NCBI GenBank assembly: GCA_026770585.1
Contig: MU646402.1
Span: 128,918 to 144,113 of the forward strand
DNA: 15,196 bases
Direction of reading: 5' to 3'
Source: Baffinella frigidus
Lineage: Eukaryota; Cryptophyceae; Cryptomonadales; Baffinellaceae
Below are positions 14,886 to 15,196 of this stretch, one piece after another. The notes beneath the pieces are model-generated. The model worked only from the letters and a program-made list of their open reading frames with translations, was not told the DNA's origin and did not search any database. Made by a program: the position numbers and the translations under genes. Position 1 is the stretch's first letter. Every line of letters begins with the position of its first letter.

Positions 14886-15023
14886 CCACACGGTGGACTA
14901 CGGACCTTTCATCAAACGTCAACTTACCCTGCGCGCAGTTGAATTGAAGGATTTTCTAATGCAAATTTGGTCACGTTACCGCTAAATCCAGGGGTCCCGA
15001 AACCCTCGAAGCCCTCCGTGTGG
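14886..15023. mobile_element. MITE of the CCACACGGTGGACTACG family, copy 3
   Basis: Left end CCACACGGTGGACTACGGAC, right end TCGAAGCCCTCCGTGTGG, with the shared interior CTTTCATCAAACGTCAACTT and TAATGCAAATTTGGTCACG. Confidence 0.75.
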
Positions 15024-15111
15024 GCGTGGTTAGTTTGTCACCTCGCTGGAACGAAACGTGCGTGTTTGAGCGAACCGTAGCGCGTCCCTCCCCGGTGGGG
15101 GCCGGGGAGCG

Positions 15112-15196
15112 TTCGGGTGAGAGGGCGAGGGTGAGAGGATGAGGGTGAGAGGGTGAGGGTGAGAGGGTGAGGGTGAGAGGGTGAGAGGGTGAGAGG
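15112..15196. repeat. GGTGAGAG minisatellite at the window end
   Basis: Repeated GGGTGAGAG and GGGTGAGGGTGAGAG units run to the last base, so the array probably continues beyond the window. A GC-rich hairpin (CTCCCCGG/CCGGGGAG) lies just before it at about 15088-15109. Confidence 0.85.

Overview
The window is nuclear DNA of a eukaryote, most plausibly a unicellular alga or related protist with a complex genome. Both recognisable genes are broken into many short exons by GT-AG introns (donors often GTGCG or GTACG). One gene is the eukaryotic transcription elongation factor Spt4. Plant-type telomere-like repeats (CCCTAAA and variants) are frequent, and short foldback or MITE-like elements are dense. 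There is no operon layout, no Shine-Dalgarno pattern and no bacterial gene structure. The lineage (cryptophyte, haptophyte, stramenopile, dinoflagellate or other) cannot be fixed from this sequence.

Layout. 1-780: two back-to-back foldback elements and no confident gene. 781-4604, minus strand: a WD40-repeat gene with an F-box-like N-terminus. Full blades are encoded by phase-0 exons whose lengths are multiples of three. The gene also holds four half-blade exon copies, near-identical intron-like elements of 87-109 bases, and a second copy of its terminal exon. 4605-5110: a short head-to-head intergenic region. 5111-5670, plus strand: first exon of a predicted secreted protein whose 3' continuation is uncertain. 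5700-8580: repeat-rich DNA with telomere-like arrays, MITEs and coding-like fragments. 8583-14523, plus strand: an Spt4 gene of seven supported exons (about 0.58 kb of coding sequence over about 6 kb). All six exon junctions agree in phase. Its introns are filled with telomere-like arrays, pyrimidine microsatellites, foldback elements and truncated copies of the flanking exons. 14524-15196: MITE copies and a G-rich minisatellite.

The strongest unusual patterns are: (1) telomere-like C-rich arrays that run up to the 3' splice site of several introns; (2) 'exon echoes', truncated copies of exons lying in the adjacent introns in both genes; (3) near-identical short introner-like elements repeated within one WD40 gene; (4) one 11-bp near-palindromic core, CCTACSGTAGG, shared by several otherwise different elements. 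All calls come from reading the sequence. No database search, alignment program or folding program was run.
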